DNA of 64,000 nt from an uncultured Photobacterium sp. (GTDB taxonomy: Bacteria; Pseudomonadota; Gammaproteobacteria; Enterobacterales; Vibrionaceae), in the NCBI RefSeq assembly GCF_947502415.1, contig NZ_CANMZV010000002.1, positions 360,459 through 424,458 on the forward strand, written 5' to 3'. The notes beneath the pieces were generated by a model. It was given only the letters and a program-made list of their open reading frames with translations. It did not search any database and was not told the origin of the DNA. Position 1 is the stretch's first letter. Each line of letters begins with the position of its first letter. Positions 7,024 to 16,141 of this stretch are shown piece after piece. A program made the translations under genes and the position numbers.

Positions 7024-9894
7024 ATGACTATTCACTTTAACCTTAATGGCCGTCCTCAGGTTTTAGAATGCGCTCTTGGCGAAAATGTTCAGAAATTACT
7101 GCACGGTATGGGTTTGCACTCTGTGCGTAACAGTGATGATGGTTACGGCTTTGCCGGGTCAGATGTCATTTTGCTAAATGGTGATTTGGTTAACGCCTCT
7201 CTTTTGATCGCAGCACAGCTTGAAGGTGCGGAAGTGCAGACGGCTGAGTCGCTGGGTGCGTGGAATCAGCTTAGTCTGGTTCAGCAAGCCATGATTGATG
7301 TTGGTGTCGTGCAGTCTGGTTATAATGATCCGGCTTTGGCATTGATTCTGACTCAGCTGCTGGAAAGCAACCCTCAACCAACTCGTGAAGAGGTTGATGA
7401 TGCACTGTCTGGCCTATTCAGCCGAGATGCCGGTTATCAGCAGTTTTACGAAGTGGTTGAGTTGGCTGTTAAGCGTCTTGCTGATCCGAAATACCATCAG
7501 CAGTTTGCACCGGAATTTCGTGATGATCTGACCATCGTTGGTAAAAATTGTCCGAAGATTGATTCAGCGGTAATGGTTCAGGCTAAGCCTTGTTATGTAG
7601 AGGATCGTATTCCTGTCAATGCCTGTGTAATAAAAATGCTGCGCAGCCCACATCCACATGCCTGGATCAAGCATCTGGATGTCAGCAGGGCTGAAGCATT
7701 GACTGGTGTGGTATCGGTTATTACTCATAAGAACTGTCCGGATGTGCCTTATACGCCTGGTGGACAAAGTGCGCCAGAGCCATCTCCGCTAGATCGCCGT
7801 ATGTTCGGCCAGAAGTTGCGCCACGTGGGTGACCGAGTAGCCGCAGTTGTTGCTGAAAGTCCTGAAATAGCTGAGCAGGCCCTGGCGTTGATTGAAGTTG
7901 AGTACGACGTGCTTAAGCCTGTTATGACCATTGACGAAGCAATGGCCGCAGATGCACCGATTATTCACAACGAGCCAATCGAGTATGGTGTTGGTGCGCC
8001 GGATGATCTGGAAGAGCAGAACTGCAATGCTGATCCGCGTGAAGGCAAGCTGGTGGTTAACTTCCCAATCGGGTGTTTCCCACGCAAGAACATTGCAGCC
8101 AGTGTTCGTGGTCATATCGGTGATTTGGCAAAAGGCTTTGATGAAGCCGATGTCATTCTTGAGCGTACCTATGAATCCAAGCAGGTACAGCAATTGCCAG
8201 TTGAAACTCATATCTGCTACAGCTATATGGATGGTGAACGTCTGATAATGCATGACTCAACTCAGGTGCCATGGCACGTTCGCCGTCAGGTAGCGAAAAT
8301 TCTGGGTGTGAAGCAGAACAAAGTTCATATCGTTAAAGAACGCGTTGGTGGTGGTTACGGTTCTAAGCAGGACATCTTGTTGGAAGATGTTTGTGCCTGG
8401 GCAACCTGGACAACCGGCCGCCCGGTTTATTTCCACCACACCCGTGAAGAAGAGTTTATCTGTAACTCTACCCGTCACGTTGCCAAGGTGACGGTGAAGC
8501 TGGGTGCGAAGAAAGACGGTACCCTGACTGCGATTGATATGGAATTCCGCGCTAATACCGGCCCTTACGGTAACCACGCACTGACAGTACCAAGTAATGG
8601 TCCGGCATTGTCGCTACCGCTATACCCTTGTGACAACGTTGATTTCCGTGTCACGACCTATTATTCAAACATCTGTCCGACCGGTGCATATCAAGGCTAC
8701 GGAGCACCGAAAGGTAACTTTGCTTTGACTATGGCGATGTCAGAAATGGCTGATGAGCTGGGAATCGACCATCTTGATATGGTTGAGAAAAACCGTGTTG
8801 TTGAAGGACAGGAACTGAAAATTTTGGCTGCAATCGGTGAAGGTAAGATGCCGACTAGCGCGCCGAAAGTTCATAGCTGTGCTCTGGAAGCGATTCTGCG
8901 CGAAGGCCGTCAGCTGATTGAGTGGGATTCACCGAAAGACGCCGAAGGAGACTGGAAAGTAGGCCGTGGTGTCGCGATCATTCAGCAAAAATCAGGCATT
9001 CCAGATATTGACCAGGCCAACTGTAGTATCAAGATGGCATCGGACGGTACATTTATTGTTCACTCTGGTGGTGCTGATATCGGGACAGGTCTGGATACGG
9101 TGATCAGTAAGCTGACGGCGGAAGTGCTGTGTTGTCCGATGGATGAGATCACTATCCATTCCGGTGATACTGATCATGCGCCGTTTGATAAAGGGGCGTA
9201 TGCATCATCAGGTACTTGTTTCTCCGGTAATGCGGCTAAGCGTGCTGCCGAAGTGATGCGAGATAAAATCCTTAAGTGTGGTGCTGAGATGCTCGGTGAA
9301 CCGGCTGAGGATGTTGAAATTGTCGCGCCGGGACTGGTCAAGGGTAAATCTGGTGAAGTCAGCTATTTCGACATTGCCCATAAAGCCGAAAGCGGAACGG
9401 GCTGGGGACAGCTACTGGCAACGGGTTGCTTTACTACGCCTGAGTTTGCCTTCCCGTATGGCGCAAATTTCGCTGAAGTGGCTGTAAACACCCGCACCGG
9501 TGAAATCAGGCTGGACAAATTCCACGCCTTGCTGGATTGCGGAACGCCGGTTAATCCGGATTTGGCATTAGGCCAGATTTATGGTGCCAGCATGCGCGCT
9601 ATCGGCCACAGTATGACCGAAGAGCTGATTTACGATGAGAACGGTATTCCGGTCACTCGTGATCTGAAGAGCTACGGCGCACCGAAGATTGGTGATATTC
9701 CTCGCGACTTCCGCGCGGTGCTGGTGCCAAGTGATGATCCGGTCGGTCCATATGGGGCCAAGTCGATTTCCGAAATCGGTGTTAATGGTGCTGCACCTGC
9801 GATTGCCTCGGCAATCCATGATGCTTGCGGAGTCTGGTTACGTGATTGGCACTTCACGCCAGAAAAAGTACTTCGTGGCCTTAATAAGCTCTAA
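7024..9894 (+). CDS. xdhD: Molybdopterin-binding hypoxanthine/xanthine oxidase-type subunit XdhD
   Basis: The start at 7024 is set by AGGAGG at 7011-7016; the length, 956 residues, equals E. coli XdhD as I recall it. The first 160 residues have the fold of the two [2Fe-2S] domains but none of the eight ligand Cys: the plant-type loop reads SVRNSDDGYGFAG, the second QSGYNDPA and LFSRDAGY. From about 165 comes the aldehyde oxidase/xanthine dehydrogenase a/b hammerhead, then the Mo-pterin domains with KERVGGGYGSKQD, AYQGYGAPKG and GPYGAKSISEIGVNGAAPA (catalytic Glu region). It should hydroxylate a purine with the FAD subunit; physiological substrate is unproven. Electrons would have to pass through a separate Fe-S partner or directly. 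Confidence 0.93.
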   Translation: MTIHFNLNGRPQVLECALGENVQKLLHGMGLHSVRNSDDGYGFAGSDVILLNGDLVNASLLIAAQLEGAEVQTAESLGAWNQLSLVQQAMIDVGVVQSGYNDPALALILTQLLESNPQPTREEVDDALSGLFSRDAGYQQFYEVVELAVKRLADPKYHQQFAPEFRDDLTIVGKNCPKIDSAVMVQAKPCYVEDRIPVNACVIKMLRSPHPHAWIKHLDVSRAEALTGVVSVITHKNCPDVPYTPGGQSAPEPSPLDRRMFGQKLRHVGDRVAAVVAESPEIAEQALALIEVEYDVLKPVMTIDEAMAADAPIIHNEPIEYGVGAPDDLEEQNCNADPREGKLVVNFPIGCFPRKNIAASVRGHIGDLAKGFDEADVILERTYESKQVQQLPVETHICYSYMDGERLIMHDSTQVPWHVRRQVAKILGVKQNKVHIVKERVGGGYGSKQDILLEDVCAWATWTTGRPVYFHHTREEEFICNSTRHVAKVTVKLGAKKDGTLTAIDMEFRANTGPYGNHALTVPSNGPALSLPLYPCDNVDFRVTTYYSNICPTGAYQGYGAPKGNFALTMAMSEMADELGIDHLDMVEKNRVVEGQELKILAAIGEGKMPTSAPKVHSCALEAILREGRQLIEWDSPKDAEGDWKVGRGVAIIQQKSGIPDIDQANCSIKMASDGTFIVHSGGADIGTGLDTVISKLTAEVLCCPMDEITIHSGDTDHAPFDKGAYASSGTCFSGNAAKRAAEVMRDKILKCGAEMLGEPAEDVEIVAPGLVKGKSGEVSYFDIAHKAESGTGWGQLLATGCFTTPEFAFPYGANFAEVAVNTRTGEIRLDKFHALLDCGTPVNPDLALGQIYGASMRAIGHSMTEELIYDENGIPVTRDLKSYGAPKIGDIPRDFRAVLVPSDDPVGPYGAKSISEIGVNGAAPAIASAIHDACGVWLRDWHFTPEKVLRGLNKL

Positions 9895-9906
9895 GTAATG
9901 TGAGAA

Positions 9907-9944
9907 GCGGTCATTTTCAGGGGATGGGAGATGGCCGTTTTCTT
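9907..9944 (+). terminator. Candidate terminator after xdhD
   Basis: GCGGTCAT at 9907-9914 can pair with ATGGCCGT at 9931-9938 (two G-U pairs), followed by TTTTCTT. It sits 12 bases past the xdhD stop and would separate xdhD from the permease gene or attenuate between them. Confidence 0.45.
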
Positions 9945-9950
9945 AAATGA

Positions 9951-10023
9951 ATACCAATCAGCATAAGTATTTGATCATTTTTCCTGCGCAATTATCTGAA
10001 CTTTTACTTATCCCGGTTGGTAT
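9951..10023. mobile_element. Small inverted-repeat element (MITE-like), 73 bases
   Basis: ATACCAATCAGCATAAGT at 9951-9968 is matched, inverted, by the end ACTTATCCCGGTTGGTAT at 10006-10023 (15 of 18 positions pair). The same 17-base left end recurs at 38283-38299, 28 kb away. A repeated terminal sequence with inverted ends and no coding capacity suggests a non-autonomous element; whether it moves cannot be told from here. Confidence 0.5.
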
Positions 10024-10261
10024 AACGAGTGAGCTGTCATAGCTTGGCCTGTTTGGACTGAAGTTCGTTTCAGTCATAGTGTGTTGGGGTAAGGCAACAT
10101 CTGGCGTTTCGTCAGGTGAGAGACCCTTGGGGATTTTGGCTAGGTTATCGATTCTATACTCGTCCCATCTTTCCACGGGGATGCTGCATATCTGTGTATG
10201 CAACGCTGCATTGCAGACAGAAGCGGATCCAGGGAAGTGCAAAGAAACGGATGGTATTGAA

Positions 10262-11677
10262 ATGAAACTATTTTATAACGTCGAAGACAAGCCACCTGTC
10301 GGGGCTTCCATTTTACTTGCCTTACAACACATGCTTGCCGCCATGGGAGCTATTATTGCCGTACCGCTTGTGGTCGGTAGTGCTATTGGTTTGCCAACTG
10401 AGCAGATGGTCACCTTGGTCAATGCTGCACTGATGGTGTCCGGTGTCGTGACTATTATTCAGTGCAAAGGGGTTGGCCCGGTGGGTATCCGTTTGCCTGT
10501 GGTGATGGGTACCAGTTTCACCTTTGTGGCTATTTCCATTTCCATCGGCCTTGATGCCGGGGTGTCCGGTATTTTTGGCGCCTCGCTGGTTGGGTCGCTG
10601 GTGATGATCATCGGTAGCCGCTTCATGCCGCAAATTCGCAAGCTGTTTCCGCCTGTCGTCTCCGGTACCGTCGTGGTGCTAATTGGCCTGACTATCCTGC
10701 CGGTTTCTGTCGACTGGTTTGCCGGTGGTTTTGTCGGTCAGGATGGCTATGGTGAACTCAGTAACCTGATGCTGGGTAGTTTGGTGCTGGTGGTGGTCAT
10801 TGTGCTGTCACAGGTCGGCAAAGGGATTATCTCCGCCGCCGCCATTGTGATAGGCATGATTGTGGGTTATATCGTGGCGATATTCATGGGGATTGTCGAT
10901 TTTAGCCCGGTTCATGACGCCGCTTTTTTTGCCTTGCCGCAAATTGTACCGTTTGGCCTGAGCTTTACTGTCAGCGGGATTATCGGGATGTCAATTGCCT
11001 ATCTGGTAACAATCATGGAATCGACCGGCGACTTTCTCGCCCTCAGTGATGCGACCCATACCAAGTTGACAGGAAAGAAACTGTCGAAAGGGATTCTGTG
11101 CGATGGTATAGGTAGCGCGCTTGCCTCTATCTTCGGTGCGACACCTTTCTCGTCATTTAGTCAGAATGTGGGCATTGTTTCTATTACTGGTGTGGCCAGT
11201 CGTCACGTCGTAGCCGTTACGGGTGTGATTATGCTGCTGGCTGGCATGTTCCCTAAACTGGGCGGTGTTGTTGTCACCATTCCTTCACCTGTTTTGGGCG
11301 GTGCAGGCTTGGTGATGTTCGCCATGATCATTTCGGCCGGTATCGGCATTCTCTCACGTATTAATTTCACTAAACGTAACATGCTGATCATCGCTGTTGG
11401 TGTTGCTTCAGGCATGGCGGTGACTGTTCGCCCTGAAATTCTCGCTTACTTACCTGATTCTATGCAGGTTATTTTGGGCTCGGGGATCACAACCGGTTCA
11501 CTGGTTGCACTTTTCCTGAATATTGGGCTTGGTATTAACCGCGCCGATGAAGCGGAAAGTGCTCAGGAAAAACGCGAAGCATTGGAAGAACAAATCAAAG
11601 AGTGTGAAGCGTGTAATCGCGCTCTTGAAGAGGAGGAAAAGCTCGCCCGTCAACAGACGGAGCTTGAGCGAAGTTAA
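10262..11677 (+). CDS. NCS2-family xanthine/urate permease
   Basis: The start at 10262 (MKLFYNVEDKPP) gives 471 residues, the family's normal size; the frame runs open upstream to 10079 but that part has no transporter features. About 14 hydrophobic segments are seen. The NAT/NCS2 signature QNVGIVSITG lies near residue 308, followed by VLGGAGLVMF. These features resemble UacT/PbuX-type urate or xanthine carriers more than E. coli XanQ (QNNGVIQMTG), although the gene holds the XanQ position. It should import xanthine or uric acid with protons across the inner membrane. The last 45 residues are a charged, Glu-rich tail with two Cys (CEAC), unusual in length. Confidence 0.85.
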   Translation: MKLFYNVEDKPPVGASILLALQHMLAAMGAIIAVPLVVGSAIGLPTEQMVTLVNAALMVSGVVTIIQCKGVGPVGIRLPVVMGTSFTFVAISISIGLDAGVSGIFGASLVGSLVMIIGSRFMPQIRKLFPPVVSGTVVVLIGLTILPVSVDWFAGGFVGQDGYGELSNLMLGSLVLVVVIVLSQVGKGIISAAAIVIGMIVGYIVAIFMGIVDFSPVHDAAFFALPQIVPFGLSFTVSGIIGMSIAYLVTIMESTGDFLALSDATHTKLTGKKLSKGILCDGIGSALASIFGATPFSSFSQNVGIVSITGVASRHVVAVTGVIMLLAGMFPKLGGVVVTIPSPVLGGAGLVMFAMIISAGIGILSRINFTKRNMLIIAVGVASGMAVTVRPEILAYLPDSMQVILGSGITTGSLVALFLNIGLGINRADEAESAQEKREALEEQIKECEACNRALEEEEKLARQQTELERS

Positions 11678-11738
11678 CGGGAAAGCCAATTAAGCTTAAA
11701 TCAGAGAAACTTCACACAACGGATTTATAAAAAGGTCA

Positions 11739-11799
11739 GTACGAGGCCTGTGCATGAAGTCACCCTACAAGCTTCATGCAGAAAAGCAGGTTGGCGTAC
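11739..11799 (+). promoter_or_regulatory. Structured leader upstream of guaD
   Basis: Three nested pairings can form: GTAC 11739/11796, CCTG 11747 with CAGG 11787, and GCATGAAG 11752-11759 with CTTCATGC 11772-11779. The structure lies 24 bases before the guaD ATG, in the gap after the permease gene. It could be a regulatory RNA fold or a processing site; no match to a known riboswitch is claimed. Confidence 0.4.
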
Positions 11800-11822
11800 A
11801 AAGACATTAAACAGAGGTAATT

Positions 11823-13139
11823 ATGGAATATTCCCAATCAATTAAAGCGATCCGCGCGTCAATTATGGATATTGCTCATGTGGTCGATAAGCCGGAAGAG
11901 ATCGAGAAAAATATTCGCTTTATCGAAGATGGCTTGCTGTTGATAGAAAATGGTCGTATTGAGTGGGTCGGCCCCTGGAGCGAAGGCAAAGATAGAGTAC
12001 CGTCATCTGTTCGGGTACGCAGCTATCCGGGCAAGATGGTAATGCCGGGCTTTATTGATACGCACATCCACTACCCGCAGGCTGAGATGGTCGGAGCCTA
12101 CGGTGAGCAGTTGCTTGAATGGCTGAATAATTACACTTTCCCAACAGAAGCACGTTACAAAGACAAAGATTACTCCCGCGAAATGTCGACCTTTTTCATT
12201 AAGCAATTGCTGCGTAATGGTACAACAACGGCACTGGTATTCGGTACGGTTCACCCTGAATCAGTCGATGCGCTATTTGAAGAAGCCGAAAAAATTAACA
12301 TGCGGATGATTGCCGGTAAGGTGATGATGGATCGTAACGCGCCGGATTACCTGCTGGATACGCCTGAAATCGGCTATAACCAGACCAAAGAATTGATTGA
12401 AAAATGGCACAAACGTGGTCGTTTGCTGTATGCGATCACCCCACGTTTTGCGCCAACTTCTACTCCAGAACAACTGGCGATGGCCGGAAAGCTGAAAGAA
12501 GAGTATCCGGATACCTACATTCATACTCACTTGTGTGAGAACAAGAATGAAATTGAGTGGGTGAAGGAGCTATATCCGGAGCAGGATGGTTACCTTGATG
12601 TTTATCATCATCATGGCCTGACGGGGTCTAAGAGTGTGTTTGCGCATTGCATTCATCTCGAAGACAAAGAGTGGGATTGCCTGCAGGATACGGATTCCGC
12701 AATCGCATTTTGTCCGACTTCCAACCTCTATCTTGGTAGCGGCTTGTTCAAGTTGCAGGAAGCGTGGCAGCGTAATGTAAAAGTCGGTATGGGGACGGAT
12801 ATCGGTGCCGGCACGACATTTAATATGCTGCAAACACTCAACGAAGCCTACAAAGTGATGCAGTTACAGCAGCATCGACTCTCAGCATTTGAGGCCTTCT
12901 ATCTGGCGACGTTAGGAGCCGCTAAGTCGCTATCGCTGGATCACCTGATTGGTAACTTCGAAGTCGGGAAAGAGGCGGATTTCGTGGTGATTGATCCTTG
13001 CGCTACACCATTGCAGCAATTGCGCTTTGATAGTTCGAAAGATCTTGCTGAGAAGCTGTTCATGCTGATGACGCTGGGAGATGACCGCAGTATTTACCGG
13101 ACTTATGTTGATGGTCGTCTGGTATACGAGCGTGGCTGA
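11823..13139 (+). CDS. guaD: Guanine deaminase GuaD
   Basis: This 438-residue protein follows E. coli GuaD almost segment by segment. Zinc ligands are visible: HIHYPQ (about residue 81), HTHLCEN (about 238), HC in VFAHCIHLE (about 275) and the Asp in GMGTDIGAG (about 325). It converts guanine to xanthine plus ammonia in the cytosol, feeding XdhD-type oxidation or export. An AGAGG sits before the ATG. The gene lies between the two purine permeases, consistent with uptake of guanine and its immediate deamination. No anomalies seen. Confidence 0.97.
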   Translation: MEYSQSIKAIRASIMDIAHVVDKPEEIEKNIRFIEDGLLLIENGRIEWVGPWSEGKDRVPSSVRVRSYPGKMVMPGFIDTHIHYPQAEMVGAYGEQLLEWLNNYTFPTEARYKDKDYSREMSTFFIKQLLRNGTTTALVFGTVHPESVDALFEEAEKINMRMIAGKVMMDRNAPDYLLDTPEIGYNQTKELIEKWHKRGRLLYAITPRFAPTSTPEQLAMAGKLKEEYPDTYIHTHLCENKNEIEWVKELYPEQDGYLDVYHHHGLTGSKSVFAHCIHLEDKEWDCLQDTDSAIAFCPTSNLYLGSGLFKLQEAWQRNVKVGMGTDIGAGTTFNMLQTLNEAYKVMQLQQHRLSAFEAFYLATLGAAKSLSLDHLIGNFEVGKEADFVVIDPCATPLQQLRFDSSKDLAEKLFMLMTLGDDRSIYRTYVDGRLVYERG

Positions 13140-13219
13140 GGCGCAATTTAAAATTTGTAACCGTAGAAATCGCAGTAACAGAAATAAGTGAAGAAGTGTT
13201 AGGGGTAATTGAAATTTAC

Positions 13220-13299
13220 GTTGAGAGGAAGCTCAACAACCTTACAGAGCCGTGGAGAGGGCGTCTTGTCGACCGCAGGTCATCGCGCTCTCCTGGCTC
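13220..13299 (+). promoter_or_regulatory. Structured leader RNA upstream of ghxQ, candidate purine riboswitch
   Basis: Within the 183-base gap before ghxQ lie a perfect hairpin (GTTGAG 13220-13225 with CTCAAC 13232-13237) and a longer compound stem: GAGCC 13247-13251 with GGCTC 13295-13299, GGAGAG 13254-13259 with CTCTCC 13288-13293, and an inner GACC/GGTC stem. A conserved-looking CCGTGGAGAG lies on the 5' arm. The fold ends 23 bases before the ATG, so translation control is possible. Position before a purine permease suggests comparison with the xanthine-I (NMT1) class; identity unproven. Confidence 0.45.
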
Positions 13300-13322
13300 A
13301 TGACAAACAAGGAACAATAATC

Positions 13323-14705
13323 ATGTCTGAAAATAGTACAATTCAAAGCGACACCGCCGTGATAACAACAGAAGCACAACCTAAAGGCGGATTAGACGGG
13401 TATTTTCATATTTCAGCACGCGGCAGTACCGTTAAGCAGGAGATGGTTGCAGGTTTAACAACTTTCCTTGCGATGGTGTATTCGGTAATTGTAGTACCGA
13501 GTATGTTAGGTGCTGCTGGTTTTAATCAGGGGGCGGTATTTATAGCGACCTGTCTGGTAGCGGCTTTTGGTTCATTGCTGATGGGACTTTGGGCGAAGTT
13601 ACCGATGGCTATCGGCTGTGCCATCTCTCTTACGGCATTTACCGCATTTAGTTTAGTACTAGGGCAGGGGATCAGTATTCCTGTTGCGCTGGGGGCGGTG
13701 TTCTTGATGGGTATTCTCTTTACCGCGATTACAGTGACAGGCGTTCGTCAGTGGATACTTACTAATCTGCCATTTGGTATCGCTCATGGTACCGGCATTG
13801 GTATCGGACTTTTCTTGTTGCTAATTGCTGCGAACGGTGTTGGCCTGGTGGTGAAAAACCCGTATCAAGGGCTTCCTGTAACTCTGGGTGAATTCACCTC
13901 GCTACCTGTTTTGATGTCATTAATTGGTTTGGCTGCAATTTTTGGTCTGGAGAAACGTCGTGTACCAGGCGGTATCTTGCTTGTGATTGTCGCCATATCT
14001 ACTTTCGGCCTGATTTTTGACCCTAATGTGAAATATCAAGGGCTGTTTGCCATGCCTTCATTCGGCGCAGAAGGCGAATCACTGCTTGGCACAATGGATA
14101 TTATGGGGGCGTTGAATCCGATTATTATCCCGAGTGTACTTGCGCTGGTAATGACGGCAATTTTTGATGCGACCGGGACTATTCGTGCCGTTGCCGGACA
14201 GGCGAATCTGTTGGATAAAGATGGCCAGATCATCAACGGTGGTAAAGCCCTGACCGCTGACTCAGTCAGCAGTATTTTCTCTGGTTTTGTCGGTGGTGCA
14301 CCTGCTGCGGTTTATATTGAATCAGCTGCTGGTACGGCTGCCGGGGGTAAAACCGGTCTTACCGCCACTGTCGTAGGTGGTTTGTTCCTGCTTATGCTGT
14401 TTTTGTCACCGGTTAGTTATCTGGTTCCTGCTTACGCGACCGCGCCTGCATTGATGTACGTTGGTTTGCTGATGCTGAGTAATGTCAGCAAACTGGATAT
14501 GGCTGATTCGGTTGATGCACTTTCCGGCCTGGTGTGTGCGGTATTTATCGTACTGACTGGTAATATCGTTACCGGTATCATGCTTGGCTTTAGTTCACTG
14601 GTGATCGGCCGGGTAATTTCCGGTGAATGGAAGCGCTTGAACATCGGCACTGTGATCATTGCAGTTGTGTTGGTTGCCTTCTACGCCGGTGGTTGGGCGA
14701 TTTAA
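13323..14705 (+). CDS. ghxQ: Guanine/hypoxanthine permease GhxQ (AzgA family)
   Basis: The start at 13323 follows AAGGA and gives 460 residues; the open frame upstream to 13209 overlaps the foldable leader and is not taken as coding. The protein matches E. coli GhxQ (YgfQ) nearly throughout: [20 protein letters not shown] at the N-terminus, [18 protein letters not shown] near 280 and [18 protein letters not shown] near 335, motifs of the AzgA branch of the NCS2/NAT superfamily. It should carry guanine and hypoxanthine into the cell by proton symport. It is the last gene of the purine cluster and is followed by a strong terminator. Confidence 0.94.
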   Translation: MSENSTIQSDTAVITTEAQPKGGLDGYFHISARGSTVKQEMVAGLTTFLAMVYSVIVVPSMLGAAGFNQGAVFIATCLVAAFGSLLMGLWAKLPMAIGCAISLTAFTAFSLVLGQGISIPVALGAVFLMGILFTAITVTGVRQWILTNLPFGIAHGTGIGIGLFLLLIAANGVGLVVKNPYQGLPVTLGEFTSLPVLMSLIGLAAIFGLEKRRVPGGILLVIVAISTFGLIFDPNVKYQGLFAMPSFGAEGESLLGTMDIMGALNPIIIPSVLALVMTAIFDATGTIRAVAGQANLLDKDGQIINGGKALTADSVSSIFSGFVGGAPAAVYIESAAGTAAGGKTGLTATVVGGLFLLMLFLSPVSYLVPAYATAPALMYVGLLMLSNVSKLDMADSVDALSGLVCAVFIVLTGNIVTGIMLGFSSLVIGRVISGEWKRLNIGTVIIAVVLVAFYAGGWAI

Positions 14706-14756
14706 GTCGAAGGCTGTTTCTTTGATGACGAAGAAGCGCGTTTAAGCCATACGTCT

Positions 14757-14801
14757 AAAAACGGAAAAGCGAGAGCCACTGACTCCCGCTTTTCCGTTTT
14801 T
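14757..14801. terminator. Bidirectional terminator between ghxQ and mobB
   Basis: AAAACGGAAAAGCG pairs with CGCTTTTCCGTTTT around a short loop and extends through GAG/CTC. A-run on the left and T-run on the right make it usable from both convergent genes. Confidence 0.9.
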
Positions 14802-14809
14802 ATTATTAG

Positions 14810-15325
14810 CTATTGCTTTGTTAACCAATCAGCAATAAATGTTGCTATATCTACAGGTTGGTTTAGATCAAGCTGAGGAAGCTGACAGCCATTCGGGCAC
14901 TCTCCATCGGTAGCAAAAGCGATGATGTGTGGATCCTGCGGGAACAGTAAAGGTTTGCCATAGCTAGGGCGATGAATTTCGATTTTTGCAAACGGCTGAT
15001 CCCGAAAACCTTCAACCAAAACTAAATCCAGTTGGCTATGATCGAACTGCTTGAGGCAGGCTAGCAGTTCTGGCTCTTCCCGATCCGGTTCCGGATATTC
15101 GAAATACAGCATGTGTCTTTCTTTAGTCGCCATCAGTGTTTGTGCACAACCTGCATGGCGTAACCTGTAGCTGTCCTTTCCCGGTGTGTCCGGATCAATA
15201 CTGTGGTGGCTGTGTTTGAGTAAGGCAATTCGCAATCCTCGTTGCTTGAGTAGAGGAATAGCCTGCTCAAGCAGGGTTGTTTTACCTGAGCCGCTGTAAC
15301 CGGCAAAACCTATAATTGGTGTCAT
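14810..15325 (-). CDS. mobB: Molybdopterin-guanine dinucleotide biosynthesis adaptor MobB
   Basis: This 171-residue GTPase-like protein opens with the P-loop [11 protein letters not shown] (residues 8-18) and continues with LKHSHHSIDPDTPGKDSYR and VEGFRDQPFAKIE, the MobB pattern. MobB assists MobA in attaching GMP to molybdopterin for Mo enzymes. No mobA is adjacent. Its place beside a Mo-hydroxylase cluster, converging on it across a shared terminator, fits a cofactor role, though XdhD-type enzymes often use MCD rather than bis-MGD, so the link may be only positional. Confidence 0.92.
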   Translation of the reverse strand: MTPIIGFAGYSGSGKTTLLEQAIPLLKQRGLRIALLKHSHHSIDPDTPGKDSYRLRHAGCAQTLMATKERHMLYFEYPEPDREEPELLACLKQFDHSQLDLVLVEGFRDQPFAKIEIHRPSYGKPLLFPQDPHIIAFATDGECPNGCQLPQLDLNQPVDIATFIADWLTKQ

Positions 15326-15828
15326 GGTTTTATCTGAGTCATTCTGTTTGCCTAGATCCTAATGGAAATTGGCCTCGTCGTCATTGAGTCGCTAAGTCTT
15401 TATCAAAGAAAATACGAAGATTGATTAGGCATCTATTGGGAAGGTGTCGTTGAAAGTTATTACGCCGCGTTTGCTTATGGATAGCGCTATTTTTGAGAGT
15501 TTAAGCCCAAAAAAAAGAGTGTTAATCGGTATTCTATTGACGGTTCTATCAAATAAAATATAAAACTGCGGTTGAGTTTATCGTCAATAAACTTGTGCCT
15601 CTCAGATATCTACCAAAATCTGATTGAATGAAACTTGGTTAAATGTAAGCATTACAACGTTTAAATTTAATTCCCATCTTAAACCATACCTAATCCATTG
15701 TTTTAAACCTTCTTTTTAGTGCGCATAAAGCATTCTTATAATCGTATAAATATATTTACTTGGAGCTTTTATGGGAAAGTGCGTAATTTGTGCTCGAAAT
15801 TAACCAGCACTAATAAGGAAACGGAAGA
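15326..15828. other. Intergenic region before the tad operon
   Basis: A 503-base AT-rich gap between divergent mobB and flp. A consensus TATAAT lies at 15737-15742, about 90 bases before flp, but the upstream -35 position (TTTTAG-like) is poor, suggesting activator-dependent transcription. No coding frame or RNA gene seen. The change to AT-rich sequence begins here. Confidence 0.4.
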
Positions 15829-16062
15829 ATGTTTGATAAATTAAAAAAATCAATTCGTCAGTTTGGTAAAGATGAGCGCGGTGTAACAGCTGTCGAGTAC
15901 GCGGTTATTGCTGTAGCTATGTCTGGTATTTTGCTAACAATTTTTAATAACGGTGTTATTAAAAATTCACTGACTAAAGCTGCGGCATCAATTGAATCTA
16001 ACCTTGGCGCTGCATCTGACACTAAAACAACTGGTAAAACAACTGGTAAAAAAACCAATTAA
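15829..16062 (+). CDS. flp: Flp-type major pilin of the tad locus
   Basis: The 77-residue prepilin has a charged leader (KKSIRQFGKDERG), cleavage site G^VTAVEYAVIAV with Glu at +5, and one hydrophobic helix, all standard for type IVb Flp pilins. The tail is extended by a Lys/Thr-rich run (KTTGKTTGKK). TadV would cleave it and the TadA/B/C machine would polymerise it into adhesive bundles. A GGAA ribosome site precedes the ATG. It is the first gene of the tad operon, with a hairpin following it, as expected for a highly made pilin. Confidence 0.93.
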   Translation: MFDKLKKSIRQFGKDERGVTAVEYAVIAVAMSGILLTIFNNGVIKNSLTKAAASIESNLGAASDTKTTGKTTGKKTN

Positions 16063-16141
16063 TCAATTGGTAATGATTAATAGTAGCTAACCTGACTAAG
16101 TTTTAAAATTCCTATTTTATAAAGAATAGAGTTAGCTCAGT

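Noticed and set aside
7789..8253. 154-residue minus-strand frame inside xdhD
   Set aside because: Antisense shadow of a strongly conserved gene, without a ribosome site or recognisable family.
10079..10261. N-terminal extension of the NCS2 permease
   Set aside because: The extra 61 residues have no hydrophobic or conserved features; the ATG at 10262 gives the normal family start. The stretch can fold (TGCATA/TATGCA) and is more likely leader.
13209..13322. N-terminal extension of GhxQ
   Set aside because: It overlaps the foldable leader; the ATG at 13323 has AAGGA and aligns with E. coli GhxQ.
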